Origin: Branchiostoma floridae
Taxonomy: Eukaryota; Chordata; Leptocardii; Amphioxiformes; Branchiostomatidae
Direction: 5' to 3'
Length of the DNA: 64,000 nt
Assembly (NCBI RefSeq): GCF_000003815.2
Contig: NC_049990.1
Span: 6,293,497 to 6,357,496, forward strand
This document shows, in pieces, positions 47,501 to 56,467 of this stretch. Both the position numbers and the translations under genes were made by a program. The notes beneath the pieces were generated by a model. The model was not told where the DNA came from. It made no database searches and worked only from the letters and a program-made list of their open reading frames with translations. The stretch's first letter is position 1. Each line of letters begins with the position of its first letter.

Positions 47501-50500
47501 CACCAAGGACAGGACTATTTGATAGAAAGACTTACGTTGCATGTACTTGTATTCTTTGTCCAGGCCATTGATGAGTTGCTGGAGTTCGGTGCGGACCCCA
47601 GCTTACCGCTATCCCACGGTGTTGGTAGTGCCCTGTGTGCCGCCTCTTCTATAGCCTGCGAACATAGGAGACCACCACATGCCAGGATTGCACTGGTAGG
47701 AGCAAAGATTCAGTTTTGATTTAGTAACCTTTAAAACTGTCCAATATTTCACACTTAAAAAAGGCAAACCACCATTTGTTCTCAACTTAAGTTAATAGTT
47801 TTTTATCTGTACATTTTGTGTTATGATTGTGTATGTTTCTTTTGGTCTGTTATCTATATATGTAAATTCATATATGTCTGCACTGTACTGTACATGTATA
47901 TGTATGTTTTGTCCTTCAAACTTCAAATCAAACCCTGGAAAACTAGCCCTAAATAGGGCTAAGGTTATTGCAATAAAGGAAGTTGTCCATGGTAAATGAG
48001 TCAATGTATGAAAACAACCTTGTATAATGCCAAACTTTAGTTATGGAGCAATGTTGATAAACTGCCATATTGAGTTTTGCTCCCTTGTTTACTTTTAGGT
48101 TCTGGTCAATGATAGTACAATGTACATCCATTTATGCTTTATTGTTTTTAATTGTTTACAGATTGACAAACTGATAAGGGCAGGAGCTAACATCCTGGCC
48201 CCCATCCCCATCGGCCCTAAGAAACTGCAGGGCACTGCTGTGGACTATGCTTACTTCGCATTCAACCAAGTAAGTGCTGTGTTAACGGGAGGTGCCCTAA
48301 CAAGTAACATGGCACGCTTTGTCACACACTGGAACTCATGGCACTCCATCGCTAGTTGCCAGAAAGTGGTCAAGTTTTGATGAATAAATTTTTTATTAAA
48401 TTCGTCTTAATAACATATATCAAATGGATAAGAAATGGATTCATATGGTTCATAACGCTTTGCACTGTGCGTTACAAGTGGCAAATACTGGAAGACGTTT
48501 TTGTGTATGCACCTTCTGATTTTTTGGTACGCATCCTGCATATCTATACTGTACATACTGCTATATAGATTTCTCAAACCCACTGTTTTCAAAGTGGCAG
48601 ATTTATGTTACCCTGCAGATTAATGTTAATGGAGTTTATCACCAAGAGACTCAATGCACACTCTCTTTTTCCCCACCTTTCAGGACAGACGTATTGCCCA
48701 CACCCCCTACCACGCGCTGACCCACGCCGAGAGGGACACGTACAACGCCCGGCGCAAACTGCTGGCTCACCTCGGCGAGCTGCTGAGGGAGGCGGCGGTG
48801 TCACGGGAGCGAGAGATTCTAGAGCAAGATGAGAGAGACGGGAGGAAAAGTATGTCATCATAAGACATGTTCTGAAATACTTTAGGAAACACGGCTTCAA
48901 TTACTCTGTTTATTTATTGGGATCTGATGTATTACACTTTTTTTTCAAAATATCTCCCAGTATATGCCAAAAAGCAGTTAGTAATATTGGAACAGCCATC
49001 CGGTGTCTTTCATCAGTAACACTGGAGAAATCTTGTTGGAGAGAGTTTTATATCTAGCTATACCTACCAGTATATTCAATAAGTTTTTCTGTGAGAGCCC
49101 ACTAATTGTGACAAAATGTTTTATCAACTGTTCAAAGTTACACCAAACACCATTTTTGTACAAAATCAGAACAGAAAATCCTACATGTCGCCAAGGTGCT
49201 TTTTAACTCCATTCTTGTTCTTATATTTACAGGTGCAGGTCCGAGTGAGAAGTTTGTGTATACAGGTGCCGGGGCCTCCCACCCCACCCTGAGGTCACGA
49301 GGCAAGGTCGGGTTCAGTACCATGGCAACGGACAGCACTGGGAAGGAGAAACCTCTGGTGGACAGGGAACTGGACGAGTAAGTTACAAAACTCAGATTTA
49401 AGTGCTTTGAATGTTAAATTTGTTTTGTTTAAAAGGCTCTTTCCTTCAGAAGTTCAAGTAGTAATTACTTCTGTTGTGAGAAGCATACTAGTACCTGTTT
49501 CTAATTATATCAGTTGAGCTCAAAACAAGTTATTTGTAGATTGTCTTTTTGGTAAATACGTAAAATATATGCTAATTTGATGTTGTACTTTCAGGGATGA
49601 TGAGACAGTGACTGGCATCATCACTGTGGACGTCGGACAGGCAGCGGCCATGAAGGGAGTGAAAGAACTGGCAGAGTCGATGTCACGCAAAGCACAGAGC
49701 TACGTCAGGTAAGGAGCTGATAGTTTTTGGTGTGTCTGTTCATCTGTCTGCCTGTCTGTGTGTCTGTTTGTTTTTCCGGGTATTTGTGGTCAGCAAAACT
49801 CTAGAACCTCAGGATGTATTACAACGATATTTGTTATGTTGGTAGGTGTGGGGAAGACAAAGGTCAAGGTCGACTTTGCCCCCCTGGTAACATAATGTGA
49901 CCTTGGTACTGGATCAGAACTTCCATTTTTTCTATCTTTTGACCTGGACATTCTATGGTCTTGCTTTTTGGTGGCAGATAGCTTCTTGTTTAAGACTTTC
50001 ATCTTGGCCATTCTCCTATAGGCTCCCTTTAAATTTGATGGTCTTAGGGCAGACTTATGAGACACATCGCCCCTAATTGCAGAACATTTTTGCAGCAATT
50101 TTTACCTCAGCACAAAAGGCAGGACTGTTCTATAGAAATGCAATAGGATACAGTCCTTTTCTTCTTAACGAAGGGTAGGACTGTTCTATTGAAAGATAGT
50201 ACACATGTAGTGTACAAACATTGACTTCAGCACCAAGGACAGGGTATTTCTGTATAAAGACAGTAGTGTAAAGTCTGTTGCTACCTAACCAAGGAGAGAA
50301 TATGCGTAATCCTGTGGAACTCTAACCAGACAAGTGTCGCAGGCATGGTTGCCCTTCCTTGACACTTACTTACTTATGGAGGATACAGGACTTCAGGTGG
50401 ATGAGCTTTGCTCTGTCATGCTGGACAGCACTTTGTGAAAATCCTGGTGTCACTTCTCAGAGGATGAACTGATTACAGAACTAAGCTAATCGTAGATCTA

Positions 50501-51613
50501 GAATATAGGAGAATTCTTGTACACAACCAGGATGTAACATTACTTACTTTGCTTTCGTTTTTCTGAGGAAGGTGTCTGATAGACACCAAAACGTGAGCAA
50601 AGTAAAGAACATGACATCCTGGTTGTGCACAAGAATTCTCCTATATCTTATATTCTTCCAAACTGATGAAATTATTTTTGGAAGTAAACTAATCTTAGAT
50701 CTGTTGTTTCATAACCCCATTTAGGAAACCTGTCTTCAAGTACTGTTACGAGTGTGGCCGGTCGGTGGGTGTGCGTCTGTCAGCCTGCACCAGATGTAAG
50801 GAAGTGTACTACTGCAGTAAGGCCTGTAAACTCAAGGCTTGGAATGCCAGGCACAAGGAGGAGTGCGTCAGGATTGGAGGTAAGTTTAAAACATTCCATC
50901 CAAAATTGATGAATAAAGAAAAGAGTCTTGTTTTCTAGTGCAGCAGGGAGATTAGGTTAAAACCTGACTTTTGTAAGACAATGATGTTCTATGGGAATTT
51001 CATCACAGCTGTGCAATTACTGTGCTTTTATGTGTGGAAAAGTATGTCATACTATAAATGTATGTCTATCGTGCCAAAACTGTGACTTCTGTCAACATTT
51101 GTGATTTCTGTCACCACTCACCAGTTTGATTTGCATGTACATGTATTTATCTAATTACATGCAAATCAGGCTAACTTGGTTTTCAGCTGATAAAACTTCT
51201 TGGTTGTGTAGCAATTTAAGGGTACTCTAGTATGCCATTGATATAAGTTAGTCGTATGAAGATCGATGTACACAAACCTTTCTTGTTTGATACCAACAGG
51301 TAGGGAAGGTAGTCCAAAGAGTAGAGGGGACCGTACTCGCATCGACAGCCCCACCCCAACCACCAACCCCAACCCCAACTCACGTGTCACCGTAGACCAG
51401 CTCATGGGGAAAAGTCTCAGGAACAACACCACCACTAAAGGAGCCAAAAACACGCAGAACAAAACCAAAGCTAGTAGAAGCACAATCAGTTCCGTCACCG
51501 GGTCTAAACTTAGCGATGTCGGGAGGAAAGGTTTGAAGTTGGGGTCCAGAGGTGGCTTAAAGTCGTCGGAGACATCCAGTGTGTCAATTAAGGAGAATTA
51601 CAGTTTTAACTGA
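29583..51613 (+). CDS. ANKMY1: Ankyrin repeat and MYND domain-containing protein 1, complete, 16 coding exons
   Basis: Exons: 29583-29755, 31489-31624, 35706-35852, 36326-37054, 37519-38255, 38564-38735, 45937-46071, 46444-46518, 46787-46894, 47564-47695, 48162-48269, 48684-48849, 49233-49377, 49595-49708, 50725-50879, 51300-51613; total 3546 nt, 1181 residues, all phases consistent. About six MORN repeats (about 33-185, e.g. RYVGEF, TYTWPDG) precede an acidic linker, a first pair of ankyrin repeats (about 370-420), a charged Lys/Glu-rich insert (about 430-640), further ankyrin repeats (about 640-890; LLLEAGANPN, GGRTPLHIACE), a basic helical stretch, and a MYND zinc finger with Cys1033, 1036, 1047, 1050, 1056, 1060, His1069 and Cys1073. 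The tail is Ser/Thr/Asn-rich. MORN-ANK-MYND order is diagnostic of ANKMY1; it is about 240 residues longer than my recollection of the human protein, mostly in the inserts of exons 4-5. The molecular role is poorly known; a cilium or sperm function is suspected for the family. The start is the first ATG in frame with the MORN block; an extra 5' exon cannot be excluded. Confidence 0.95.
30808..31111. mobile_element. TA-flanked TIR element carrying a nested hAT-like MITE
   Basis: Outer ends TA-GCCTGGTATCC and GGATACCAGGC-TA are inverted. The interior (about 30862-31075) matches the hAT-like MITE at 51636-51863. A third related outer element is at 57636-58009. Confidence 0.7.
31700..31906. mobile_element. 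Fold-back MITE in ANKMY1 intron 2
   Basis: Arms with ACTTACTCTCCAAGCA and TGCTTGGAGAGTAAAT plus matching GGGCTTTCTATTT / AAATAGAAAGCCC and TTGATGTC / GACATCAA blocks pair over most of about 200 bp, with a short loop at about 31800-31815. Confidence 0.65.
34465..34641. mobile_element. Tc1/mariner-type MITE, CAGTCAAACCTGT
   Basis: Perfect TIRs CAGTCAAACCTGT / ACAGGTTTGACTG, TA on both sides (34463-34464 and 34642-34643), interior of GGCCACCT modules. This terminal motif is widespread in marine invertebrate genomes. Confidence 0.85.
35507..35580. repeat. Clustered GATCAATA/TATTGATC palindromes
   Basis: At least six overlapping ATTGATC or GATCAAT motifs in 75 bp in ANKMY1 intron 2, able to form alternative hairpins. 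No mobile-element ends recognised. Confidence 0.5.
35995..36135. mobile_element. Decayed MITE related to 53286-53509
   Basis: TATAGGTTACCCC.CAGATAAAGGTGACCCAGTGTTAC is a close relative of the right end at 53470-53509; the CGTCGAC centre and CCTGCTTTTAAAA block are shared. The left end is eroded. Confidence 0.5.
38756..38854 (+). repeat. A1 direct repeat with TATA box
   Basis: First copy of block A. Contains CCCATATAAAGGCAGG (TATAAA at about 38812), which could drive transcription starting about 30 bp downstream inside the element. Confidence 0.75.
40282..40522. other. Assembly gap (241 N)
   Basis: A run of N that ends directly at the beginning of the visible minisatellite, so the array may be collapsed or longer than shown. 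Any protein read through it is meaningless. Confidence 1.
40523..42300. repeat. 60-bp minisatellite, roughly 28 units
   Basis: The unit is TTTTGTTTGTTGATGTACGA, CAGGCTGTGGGACAGCACCA, GGCAGGTAACAAGACTGTTG, GACAG with variants; units decay from about 42240 to 42600. Because the unit is close to 60 bp, all three minus-strand frames stay open for more than 1.1 kb (20-residue repeats such as QTKLSNSLVTCLVLSHSL), which reflects periodicity and not a gene. Plus-strand units carry CAG/G and CAG/GTAAGT splice-like motifs. Confidence 0.9.
42600..45180. other. Non-coding interior of the split-repeat element
   Basis: Only short open frames (up to 107 codons), none recognised. A purine-rich, partly tandem tract at about 44640-44850 repeats GATGAGATT(G/A)GG(G/A)ATAGTAGG at 44757 and 44820. 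Confidence 0.5.
45186..45245 (+). repeat. B1 direct repeat
   Basis: Starts GGCACCACCCCATAGC and ends GAATAGGTAACT; identical to B2 and fused to A2. Confidence 0.75.
45244..45342 (+). repeat. A2 direct repeat
   Basis: Second copy of block A, 99 of 99 bases identical to A1 by eye, sharing the CT of GTAACT at its junction with B1. Confidence 0.75.
45510..45569 (+). repeat. B2 direct repeat, right end of the element
   Basis: Second copy of block B; downstream the sequence departs (GTAACT/GTATTTTC) into host intron. Confidence 0.75.
46090..46124. repeat. (ATTC)n/(AGTC)n microsatellite
   Basis: Four to five CATTC-type units switching to CAGT units, directly downstream of ANKMY1 exon 7. Confidence 0.85.
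46983..47533. repeat. Tandem repeat, about ten 50-65-bp units
   Basis: Units resemble CAGCACCAAGGACAGGACTG, TTCTATAGAAAGACAGTAGT, GTACAATC, occupying most of ANKMY1 intron 9. The same unit recurs in intron 14 (50100-50290). Confidence 0.85.
50100..50290. repeat. Second, shorter array of the 46983-47533 unit
   Basis: Three to four units (GGACTGTTCTATAGAAATGC, GGACTGTTCTATTGAAAGAT, CAGCACCAAGGACAGGGTAT) in ANKMY1 intron 14. Confidence 0.8.
50501..50655. repeat. Inverted repeat in ANKMY1 intron 14
   Basis: Arms TATAGGAGAATTCTTGT.CACAACCAGGATGT and its complement flank a centre with GAAGGTGTCTGATAGACACC. That central motif looks like part of a known retroelement flank, but I cannot name it. Confidence 0.55.
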
Positions 51614-51635
51614 GACAAATCAATTATGTGTCTAT

Positions 51636-51863
51636 CAGGGCTGTCTCCAGGACCCGTTCCTCCGTCCCAGGACTGAAACTTGCTTGTTGGGACAGAGAAA
51701 TGTTTCACCCAGTCCGTCCCCAAAGTCTAAACTTTATGACATGAAATTGTTGATAATGTATTTGTCATAAGCTTAGAATGACAAATTTTACAACGCAAAT
51801 TGGCAACATTGGCTACCACACAATAAGTGGGACGGAAAAAATTTAAAGCTGGAGAGAGCCCTG
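51636..51863. mobile_element. hAT-like MITE next to the ANKMY1 stop codon
   Basis: TIRs CAGGGCTGTCTCCAG / CTGGAGAGAGCCCTG, 228 bp, flanked by GTGTCTAT and GTGCCGAT (6 of 8 matching, a decayed 8-bp target duplication). It begins 22 bp after the stop, so it probably forms part of the 3' UTR. Related to the nested copy at 30862-31075. Confidence 0.7.
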
Positions 51864-52446
51864 GTGCCGATACTTTCAAATTCTTTGCAAAGAAAGACCA
51901 GAGATATGCTTTGTCTTAGCCAAGTGAGATTGCATATTATTGTTACATTCTGTGTATGATGTGCGAAATACTTTGTGGGCTTAGTTTTAAATGAATTCTG
52001 AATGGATGCAATCCGTCCACGTTTTGTAGCATTGGTGCCATCAAAGAATCCCTCCAGGTATGACTGTGAAAGATGCTGCATTTTTCAAACTAAGACCACT
52101 AACAGTATGTATATAATATTGAAAAATAGATTTATTTTGTAGTAAAATAAGGGATAAGTACTTTATGACTTTGAATATACATGTAAATGTATATGAAGAA
52201 TTGACTGTTGGGCCTTTTAGTCCCATGCATGTGTGTGAGTGACCACTGACCAAGCAATTTCTTGTATCATCGAATTTCTACAATGGTTCCCACGCCGGCC
52301 CTGTGAGTAACAGGCTAGTATGTGCCACACAGGGATGTCGATCTCGGAGATTCGAGGACGAATCTTGAAAAGAAAAGGGGGAGTAGTGTAACAGTGGGGT
52401 TCTAGCGCTGCCAAACTGACCACGCCAACAGCTCTTGAGCTTTTGG

Positions 52447-52522
52447 TGTTGTGGTTAGCACGTTGGATTTGTGATCCGGCTGCCCGGGTTCGGCGCGGGT
52501 TCGAATCCCGGGAGTCGGGATG
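52447..52522 (+). mobile_element. tRNA-like sequence (SINE head or tRNA pseudogene)
   Basis: GTGGTTAGCACGTTGG resembles box A and GCGGGTTCGAATCCCGGG gives a good T arm and box B. An anticodon-like stem with loop TTTGTGA (nominal TGT) can be drawn, but there is a 14-nt extra variable stretch and the acceptor stem does not pair, so it is not a functional tRNA. Confidence 0.5.
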
Positions 52523-53242
52523 TCGTTTATTTCTGTTCTTACTCGCCCCTCTGAATTTCTACAAAGTTTCGCAAAATTTGAATCTTGTTTAATGCTGTAC
52601 ATCTATGTAACATTACAGTTTCGAAAAGAATATTAAGTGTAGTGATTACATATGTGATCATGTCTATGATTGAAATGTTTTTTGAATTAGGAAAAAGATT
52701 TATGATTGTTGAATATGAGGGCTACCAAATATTGACAAGATAATTCCTTCTACCATTGAATTATCGGTATTTCAGATTGTTTGAGTCTTATTCATTGTTT
52801 ATAGATTATATTACTCATAACTTTATAGAATATATCTTTTAGACAATGAGGTAAAGTTTTCTATGAAGCATTTTTTTCATATGTGTGAATTTGATATTGC
52901 TTGAGCCACATTGAGATACCTTCGCAAGCTGTGAAGACAAGATTGTGTGGAATTATGTGTAAGCATTGACTATCTATCTATCATGTTTATTCATCATTTG
53001 TGAAAGAAAATATCTGTATGCAATATATACATGAACGTATGATACAGAGAAATGTCAGATTATTGCTTATGCTTAATAAGTTATTTGTGTATATGTTCAT
53101 GCTGAGACTATCAGTGCAGTTTTGCTTTTAATAACATTTGGTCCTTCTTTTAAGTACTTTTTTTGGAGTGAGGAATGTAACGTTAACATTTTACATTTAT
53201 GCTACATATACATGTATGTACTCTTGATACTGTTTTTTTTTA

Positions 53243-53248
53243 AATAAA
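53243..53248 (+). terminator. Candidate poly(A) signal for ANKMY1
   Basis: AATAAA about 1.6 kb past the ANKMY1 stop, followed by GT-rich sequence. A second AATAAA is at 53784-53789. Which one is used, and whether the 3' UTR includes the hAT-like MITE at 51636-51863, cannot be told from sequence. Confidence 0.3.
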
Positions 53249-53285
53249 ATGTAATGTGGAGGATATTTTGGACAAGAAAATAGAT

Positions 53286-53509
53286 GGTAATGCTAGTTCA
53301 CCTTTATCCGTTGGGTAACCTATATTCGTTGCTTTTTAAAAACAGAGTATTTGTGGTTTTCAAGTTGACGGACGTTAGTTTCAAATTGCAATATTTTCAA
53401 GATATTGCAGTTTAAAACTACTACTGTCGACTCGAAGGGCCTAAATACCCTGTTTTTAAAAAGCAACTGATATAGGTTACCCAACGGATAAAGGTGAACC
53501 AGCGTTACC
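53286..53509. mobile_element. MITE with GGTAAYGCTRGTTCACC ends
   Basis: The left end (GGTAATGCTAGTTCACCTTT...) and right end (AAAGGTGAACCAGCGTTACC) are inverted over about 60 bp, including ATCCGTTGGGTAACC and GCTTTTTAAAAACAG. It lies just past the ANKMY1 poly(A) candidate. No clear target duplication. Confidence 0.7.
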
Positions 53510-53519
53510 TTAAATGGAC

Positions 53520-54055
53520 CAATCCTGACTACATCCCAATAAGCAGTAAACATTCAGCAGTAAAACAAATGATAGCACAGCAATTATTGGCTCGACCAAA
53601 GAGAGATTCATGGCCACATGGTCAAGAATTTGCATTTTTGTGTTTCAATTTTGCTTTTCTGCATTTTGACCAAGGTGGGCTGGGCTATGGGTTTGGTCCA
53701 TTGGAAATCTGAGATGAAGCTTAATACGTTGCCTTTTCATATGATGTTACTTTTGTTAATGATGTCAAATGGTCTATCCCTTGAATAAACATTCAATTTA
53801 TGGGAATACATTGATCATATTGTTGTCCTCTGTCATTTATTGTTTATCATGAGACAACTGAATGATAATATTTATTCTTCCTTAGTTTCCATGGATTATG
53901 GATTTCCTGAGAAAGAGGGAGGGGATCACAATTTTCTCCAGAGAATAAAGGGTTAATGCCCCGGCCCGAGGTGTATATGGTGAGATAATCCCTGGTCAGG
54001 TGCGATAACCACCGAATAAACCACCGAGTGAGCGTAGCGAACGAGGTATATATAT
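53520..54055. other. Intergenic sequence, nothing recognised
   Basis: AT-rich sequence with a second AATAAA (53784-53789) and no supported coding region. Confidence 0.5.
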
Positions 54056-54058
54056 AGT

Positions 54059-54686
54059 TGTAACGTAAGGTTACCAGTTTACGGTCGATTTGTTAATAAT
54101 GCCATTTTATGGAAAACGCGCAGGCCGGGAAGTGAAAATTATCCCAAACAGCGCCCCTTTGCGACCGTTTCTCGCCCTCCAGTGCAGCAAGCCGCTAGCT
54201 AAGTCACGTGATGCAACATGGCGCGTTCGAAAACTACCGGCTCGGCGAGGACAGTCCCTTGTGTTTATATGCAGTTTATAAGAGTTCCTTTGGATAACAT
54301 ACATAAAATTACCATGGATTCTTGAGATAAGAACTCCAGGTTTGGTTTGAGATGATATTTCAATTGATAAAGAGTTTGTAGGATTTTAAAAGTGGGGACG
54401 AAAATAGCCGTCTAGAATTACGATCAGAACCGGGCCATCTGTAGTTAACAGTGCTTTGATAATCATGCGAACTCAAGCGTAAAGGACAATTGTTGTCGGA
54501 CTTTTCAGACGTGCTTTGCTGGATGCAAACTTATGTGATAAATAAGACACAGACACATAGATGATATAGACTTACTTCTTTCCTGCTCAAGAGAATTTTC
54601 TTTTTTACAATTCACCTCGAAGTCTGCACCCGCCAATAAGTGACCGTAAACTGGTCCTGCACGTAAACTGGTAACCTTACGTTACA
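54059..54686. mobile_element. 628-bp TIR element, TGTAACGTAAGGTTACCAG ends
   Basis: TIRs of about 25 bp (TGTAACGTAAGGTTACCAGTTTACG split over 54059-54083 and the complement ending at 54686), with a second GACCGTAAACTGG block just inside the right end. No transposase; target duplication unclear. Confidence 0.65.
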
Positions 54687-54740
54687 TATTCAATAAATTT
54701 GAAGGAATGTGAACAGTAAGAATGTTTGGATCAAGGTCGG

Positions 54741-54889
54741 TCAGGCCAGGCAGGTGGTATCGCTCACCTGATTGGTCAGAATGAATCGACACCGGCACCG
54801 GTGTCGATTTGCATCGACACTGGCACCGGTGTCGATGCAAATCATTCATTCTGACCAATCAGGGGAGCGATACCACCTGCCTGGCCTGA
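54741..54889. repeat. 149-bp palindrome with nested CGACACCGG hairpins
   Basis: The outer arms TCAGGCCAGGCAGGTGGTAT... and complement pair over about 43 bp. The centre holds two CGACAC(C/T)GGCACCGGTGTCG near-palindromes separated by ATTTGCAT / ATGCAAAT, which also pair. The whole stretch could extrude as a cruciform with side hairpins. Confidence 0.85.
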
Positions 54890-55300
54890 ATCTACGTGTT
54901 ACGGCGTCATAACCAACGTGGAACGGGGCCTTCTGATTGGTCCGCGGCGCCTGGCTATATGATAATATAACATATACCACAACCAGAGATATAAGCATTT
55001 GCATTTCGGCATTATAGCTTGACGGCATTGAAGCGCCAACTAGTAATACCTGCTGGTACTGCAGCCTTGTACCTGTCCGAGTGGAAACAATATGAGGATC
55101 AGAAGTTGTCAAAATCTCAAGATGTCGGCGTCAATTGACTGGATGTTTAAAATGTATCTGTCGCATAACTAGCTACTAGGCAAACATTAACAGTTTGGAT
55201 GATTTCATCACAGTAACACTGAAAAAGTTTATATGAGAATGTACAACTTTTACTATGCTACAGCTCCTAGGAGATTACAATGACCAGATCTCCGCGAAGC
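54890..55300. other. Intergenic sequence, nothing recognised
   Basis: No coding or RNA gene was seen between the palindrome and the LINE fragment at 55309. Confidence 0.5.
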
Positions 55301-55308
55301 AAATCAGT

Positions 55309-55380
55309 CATCTAGCTGCCGACAGAAGGTCTTGGAAGAAACTTACAGTCGCCTGCGTCGCAGCCGACCGATGATGATGA
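55309..55380 (+). mobile_element. LINE 3'-end fragment with GATGAT tail
   Basis: Second copy of the fragment at 8106-8195 (CTAGCTGCCGACAGAAGG ... CAGCCGACCGATGATGATG), upstream of the ZC3H13 promoter candidate. Confidence 0.5.
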
Positions 55381-55404
55381 CTATGCTACCGCGTCACCCC
55401 TGTC

Positions 55405-55455
55405 AAGAAGTGCGCTAGTCCAAGCGGTCACGTGATATACAATGGCGCCTCCCAG
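55405..55455 (+). promoter_or_regulatory. Possible ZC3H13 promoter and non-coding first exon with a short uORF
   Basis: An E-box (TCACGTGA) at about 55428-55435 is followed by a YY1-like ACAATGGCGCC and then a good donor (CCCAG/GTGAAA, exon end 55455). If joined to the acceptor at 56404 just before the ZC3H13 start, the ATG at 55442 would open a 17-codon uORF that stops before the main ATG. Acceptor, donor and uORF are seen; the splice and the promoter role are inference. Confidence 0.3.
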
Positions 55456-56059
55456 GTGAAAAATTCGGGTTCGACATACCTTTTCAAGACACAGGTAAAT
55501 TTTGTACTCAAACTGGCAACGTAGCACAGAGATCTCTCATGCAATAGTAGAATACATAGTATAGTTCACTTCCATGGAGAGAAAACGTTCATTGGATGTA
55601 GTAGAAACTTACATATGGCTGATTTAGATGGAGTGTTTTTGAGGAAAAATCTCTGCGTCTCTTTGGGATCCATGGAATTTTGTGTAGGAAGATTAAATGA
55701 ATCTGTCTTTGCTGTCGACTATTGCTGCCCCTTATTAAAGTTGATGAGGAAGTAGATTGATTAAGGATTAATTTGTGCAAATCAGCTGCTGTGTTATAAC
55801 ATTGTAATGCTGCTTTGTCATAAATCTGGAGGAAGCTCTACAACTTACAAGTATCTACTTCCTTGTCTCTTTGAAATTCATTGATACATTCACGTAAGCG
55901 CAAATGATGGTGGTAACTGACATTCAAACGGATTAACTGTCAAAGCTCATACCAGTGTTCTCATTCTAAATCAATGTAGTCTTTCTTTTGTTGACATTGA
56001 TTAGGAAAAATAAAAGTTAAAACCAGTGCCAAAGATAGAAGATTTAGAGTGCTTTTTCT

Positions 56060-56467
56060 TGTTTTTGACATCACCTCTGGGGTGGAGACTCTAAATGCGG
56101 TATTGTTTATTCTCCCAGGAAGTCGGTGAGACACAGACCTGCTGTGCGTGTGTCTTGACCCATTCCGGTGTGACAGAGAATTACAATGTTATTTCTTGTT
56201 TTTAGCAACGCCTCCTGGGTGGAGACTCTATGGCGTGTCATAGTGGTAACGTTATTATTTATTCTCCCAGGAAGTCGGTGACCCACAGACCTGCTGTGCG
56301 CGTGAGTTGACCCTTTCCGGTGCGACGGTGTACCATGTCTTGTTTTTGGCAACACCTCTGGAGTGGAGACTCTATCTAAATGTGAAATTCTTTATTTTCC
56401 CAGGAAGCCGGTGAGACACAGACTTGCTGTGCGCGTGCGTTGACCCATTCCGGTGCGACGGTGTGCC
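56060..56467 (+). repeat. Tandem partial copies of the ZC3H13 start-codon exon
   Basis: The segment from the intron's 3' end (GTGGAGACTCTA ... CTCCCAG) through the exon's 5' UTR (GAAGTCGGTGAGACACAG) occurs three times, with acceptors before 56119, 56271 and 56404. Unit length is about 150 and 133 bp. Only the last copy runs into the ZC3H13 coding start. The middle copy also has an ATG (56335) but its frame ends after 14 codons. Confidence 0.8.

Noticed and set aside
52447..52522. Functional tRNA gene
   Set aside because: The T arm is good, but the acceptor stem does not pair and the variable region is too long.
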